Assembly (NCBI GenBank): GCA_964353405.1
Contig: CAYGWJ010000230.1
Span: forward strand, 1-7,482
Length of the DNA: 7,482 bases
Direction: 5' to 3'
Origin: JBGLNJ01 sp964353405
GTDB taxonomy: Bacteria > Chloroflexota > Anaerolineae > Fen-1058
The notes beneath the pieces were generated by a model that saw nothing but the letters and a program-made list of their open reading frames with translations, searched no databases and had not been told where the DNA came from. Both the position numbers and the translations under genes were made by a program. How positions within the stretch are numbered: the first letter of the stretch is position 1; every line of letters starts with the position of its first letter. Shown piece after piece: positions 5,413 to 7,482 of the stretch.

Positions 5413-6675
5413 CTGAGCGCATCCCCGAGCCAACGAAACGTGCCCGGAAGCGTTTGCAGCCACTTTCGACCATGCCGCTGCCGATGGGGTAGCCTTCTTC
5501 GCGCAACTCGTGATACTGCATCCGCGCATGATTGTTGCGGAAATAACCAGCCTCGCGGCGCAAGCCCTCGGCCAGGTGGGGGTGTTTCTGAGCAACTTGC
5601 AGCAAGCCGGTCGCAATCTGATCGGCGTGACCTTCAAACAAAGGTGTCTCCTGCGCTTTGAGCCATTGATGCGCTGCGGGAGTGCCTTCACCCTTCAACA
5701 AGTTCGCCGTCGTGGCCAAGTGTTCGGTGGCGTGATACCAATCCACCACTTGACGGCTGTCAAAGAAATGGGTTTGCACCAAGTTCCAAATCCAGGGCGC
5801 GCCATCGCCCACCGCGATCGAATCGCGGGCCCGCGTCCAGCCGCGTTGTCGGGCTTCGGCCCACACCAGTTCCCCGAATCGCTCGGGGCCACCCAGATGA
5901 GCCACGTAGCTATTCCGGACGGCGTGCGCCAAGTCGAGCGTCTCGCCCGTGGGCGGGTCCACCGTCGGACGCACTTCAATCTCAAACACGCAGCCGACTT
6001 TCAGATCCTTCCAATCTTCACCGCGAATATAGACTTTTGCCGCATCCATCCCAACGCCCATCTCCGGCCGATCGCGTGTCTCGCCCGCCTGCGGAACACC
6101 CCGCGCGGGCGAGGCCGTGGCGACGGCGCGCTGGGCTGTTTCCTCAGCCTGAAAACGTTGGCCCCCATCGCTCCGTGCGCCGCCACACGCTCGTGTCTGA
6201 GATCGGGATGTGTCCAATCCGGTTGAGCACCCGTTGGGCTTCCTCAAACTCCATGAGCCCACTCAGCCACACCGCGTACTTGGCCACCTGCTCACTCCAA
6301 TGCTTGTCCCACACTTCCAGTTGCTCATCCAGGGGGAAAAAGACCGGTTCGACAGGTCTGGCAGTAGTAGTACCCTCGCCGCACCGGCAACTGCCCGACT
6401 CGGCTCTCGACCGTGTTGGATTTTTTATCCTTGTAGTGCATCTCGCGTCCGCATTGTGGACACTGCGGCCCAGGCACGGGCCGGGTCGCTTCTTGAGTTT
6501 CAATCACGGCTTGCGCCATCTGTTCGCTCAACCGCTGGCGCAACTTCAGCACGACCTCCTCGATTTGCGTTAGAGTCGGTCCCTGTGTGTCTTCTGTCCA
6601 ATCCAGCAGCTCATCCATCACTTCGTCGGCGAGCTTTGTCAAGTCGGCTTTCATCTCGGCACGGGTGCGCTTCAT
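5413..6675 (-). pseudogene. ISKra4-family transposase, two frameshifts and truncated C-terminus
   Basis: Three consecutive frames together give one ISKra4-like protein. Part one (6675 to about 6340) is an N-terminal helical region and a zinc-ribbon-like CPQCG...CQTC ending RTGLFPPG. Part two (about 6338 to 6168) reads LDEQLEVWDKHWSEQVAKY through SVWRRTERWG. Part three (about 6163 to 5420) carries the catalytic domain: MDAAKVYIRGEDW (first D), AVGDGAPWIW and VVDWYHATEHL (D residues), and GYPIGSGMVES (E). Removing one base from the five-C run (sense strand, 6332-6336) and one from the five-G run (6162-6166) restores a continuous frame. After RFVGSGMR, where family members continue with a W and a final basic stretch, the sequence enters the 15-bp repeat, so the C-terminus is lost. 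The ATG at 6673-6675 has AAGGAG (6684-6689) eight bases upstream. It is dead as it stands. Confidence 0.85.
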
Positions 6676-6745
6676 GGGCCAATCTCCTTGTAGAATGGGC
6701 TGTCGCGTATTATCTCAGATTCGCCCCAAAACTGAAAAGCACCCC
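5413..6745 (-). mobile_element. ISKra4-family element remnant
   Basis: The element holds a frameshifted ISKra4 transposase and, upstream of its start, non-coding DNA ending near a GGGGTGCTTTTCAGTTTTGG stretch (minus strand, around 6726-6745) that I take as the approximate terminus. The other end has been lost at the MITE-like unit, so no matching inverted repeat can be paired and the outer limit is uncertain by some tens of bases. Confidence 0.65.
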
Positions 6746-6849
6746 TACTGGAATGCCACTGTTAGCCAAAGTTGAAAAGTGAACTCACTCAAACTTCAAA
6801 AGTGAACTCGTAAACCGGCCAGCGGCAGATTGATGGAATGCACCATCTT
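6676..6849. other. Intergenic stretch between two IS remnants
   Basis: It holds the ISKra4 ribosome binding site and upstream end (6676 to about 6745), then the terminus of the next element beginning about 6760 with its subterminal direct repeats. It also contains a short untranslated tail (6810-6849) after the rve-transposase stop. No gene is visible. Confidence 0.7.
6768..6809. repeat. Tandem subterminal repeats of the rve-type IS
   Basis: Positions 6768-6786 and 6791-6809 match at 17 of 19 bases, sharing AAAAGTGAACTC, with a period of 23 bp (about two helical turns). Such spacing is typical of transposase binding sites at an element end. Confidence 0.7.
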
Positions 6850-7266
6850 CTAATTCCACCAGATACGGACCTCCATCACCTGCTTGGCTGTGTTGGGAAT
6901 CAAGTGTATTTCGACTTCTTCTCGCAATGGAACATGAGGTACTTCGATCTCATGATTGAACAACGCAATGCGTCGGTAGCCGTTCACGATCCGGGTCTCG
7001 CGTAGACAGAAAACATCCTTGGGCGTGGTGTAGGGTTTGGGCAGGGCAAAGGGACGGAACAGACTGTTACCAGCGGTCAGAGCGTTGGCGAAGCGAATGC
7101 GAGGGATCTCGCCTGTGGTGGAATGAACCTGATGGTTGTTGTAGCGGTCGAGTTCCTCTTTCAAGACGACACGCCCATCCTCAATGGTTGTGATGTGCTC
7201 CAGCGCACAGGTGCGGACAATACGGTCTTGCAACCACCGATAGGGTCGTTCAATCTTTCCTTTGGT
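6850..7266 (-). pseudogene. rve-type transposase (integrase catalytic domain), N-terminally truncated
   Basis: About 138 residues of a DDE integrase-core transposase remain. The fragment opens TKGKIERPYRWLQDRIVRT, in which the Glu of KIER is the expected third catalytic residue. ELDRYNNHQVHSTTGEIPRIRF then gives the typical end of the rve core, followed by a beta-rich C-terminal domain (FCLRETRIVNGYRRI, EVPHVPLREEVEIHLIP). Both catalytic aspartates and the helix-turn-helix domain should lie upstream but are missing: the frame hits TAG at 7267-7269, exactly where unrelated sequence begins. A GTG at 7231-7233 could start an internal fragment, but it would not be active. IS481/ISNCY-like versus IS21-like cannot be settled from this part. 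Confidence 0.75.
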
Positions 7267-7316
7267 CTACCCTGTCGACTACACCCCCAGGGGACGATGA
7301 GGCCGAAACTTTTCAG

Positions 7317-7482
7317 GTGACGCACCCGTTTCATCCTCTGTACGGGAAGACCTTTGTCCTCGTCACCTGTCGCCACAACTGGAGCGAAGACCACGTCTAC
7401 TACCGGGACGAGGCGGGCAGACTCCGTCCCGTGCCCCTCGCCTGGACCAACCTGGCTCCTTCGGATCCCTTCGTGAGCCTGT
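7317..7482 (+). CDS. DUF5372-like protein, partial (runs off the window)
   Basis: From a GTG at 7317 the plus strand encodes THPFHPLYGKTFVLVTCRH followed by NWSEDHVYYRDEAGRLRPVP and AWTNLAPSDPFVSL. This matches my memory of DUF5372, a small protein family that opens 'VTHPFHPLFG' and is often found beside transposase genes. Its function is unknown. The frame is also open upstream of the GTG to at least 7248, across the junction with the rve-transposase remnant, so the true start may be GTG 7317 or may have been lost. No convincing Shine-Dalgarno sits at the right distance (AGGGGA at 7289-7294 is too far away). The C-terminal end is outside the window. Confidence 0.6.
   Translation, partial: MTHPFHPLYGKTFVLVTCRHNWSEDHVYYRDEAGRLRPVPLAWTNLAPSDPFVSL

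Larger units (their letters stand above)
6760..7266 (-). mobile_element. 3' part of an rve-type (IS481/IS21-like) insertion sequence
   Basis: The terminus starts TGTTAGCCAAAGTTGAAAAG at 6760, with the TGT tip and tandem subterminal repeats expected of rve-domain elements. The transposase gene fragment follows. The other half of the element is missing: at about 7267 the sequence changes to an unrelated plus-strand gene. Confidence 0.65.

Noticed and set aside
5510..6226. Plus-strand open frame of 238 codons opposite the ISKra4 transposase
   Set aside because: The minus strand carries clear ISKra4 catalytic motifs; the plus-strand product shows no family features.
6768..6809. CRISPR-like short repeats
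   Set aside because: There are only two units with a 23-bp period and no spacers; the position at a transposon end explains them.

Overview
The window reads as an accessory, IS-riddled region of a high-GC bacterial chromosome. The best guess is a Chloroflexota (Anaerolineae/Roseiflexus-like) genome. Three things suggest this: the pairing of a PTPS-related polytopic membrane protein with an O-antigen-ligase-like protein, the DUF433/DUF5615 toxin-antitoxin pair, and the IS630 + ISKra4 content. This taxonomic call is inference from family recognition only. No rRNA, tRNA or CRISPR array is visible.

Layout, left to right. (1) 1-90: a small pair of inverted repeats (GTCAAG..TCATTTT) that abuts and ends the first gene. 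(2) 68-2184, minus strand: a two-gene envelope-polysaccharide operon. The upstream PTPS-related membrane protein has lost its N-terminus, and the downstream O-antigen-ligase-like protein has lost its C-terminus; the two overlap by 8 bp. (3) 2182-3343: an IS630 element with 33-bp imperfect inverted repeats. Its DD34E transposase is split in two frames at a run of seven G. (4) 3344-4320, minus strand: a compact toxin-antitoxin operon, DUF433 antitoxin then DUF5615 PIN-like toxin, with its own promoter and Shine-Dalgarno. A third ATGA-coupled reading frame follows and is cut by the IS630. (5) 4352-5224, minus strand: gene remnants only. These are the tail of an AlbA_2/Schlafen-type ATP-binding protein, a minimal nucleotidyltransferase (MNT) missing its front, and the zinc-binding tail of a RecQ-type helicase joined head to tail with the MNT piece. 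(6) 5256-5412: a MITE-like unit with perfect 15-bp terminal inverted repeats enclosing a GTCATTCTGAG...CTCAGAATGAC palindrome. (7) 5413-6745, minus strand: an ISKra4 element whose transposase carries two frameshifts and has lost its C-terminal end at the MITE. (8) 6760-7266, minus strand: the 3' part of an rve-type (IS481/IS21-like) transposase with its repeated terminus. (9) 7267-7482, plus strand: the start of a DUF5372-like gene running off the window.

The only gene set that looks intact and functional is the DUF433/DUF5615 module. Almost everything else is truncated at a repeat or IS boundary or carries single-base frameshifts. Many of these lesions can be reversed on paper by removing or adding one base, so they are either recent decay or sequencing/assembly indels. 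I do not see a convincing new multi-gene system. The most unusual points are the three transposase breaks that all fall in homopolymers, the nested palindromic unit where a RecQ remnant and an ISKra4 remnant meet, the RecQ/MNT junction, and the third gene coupled to the toxin.
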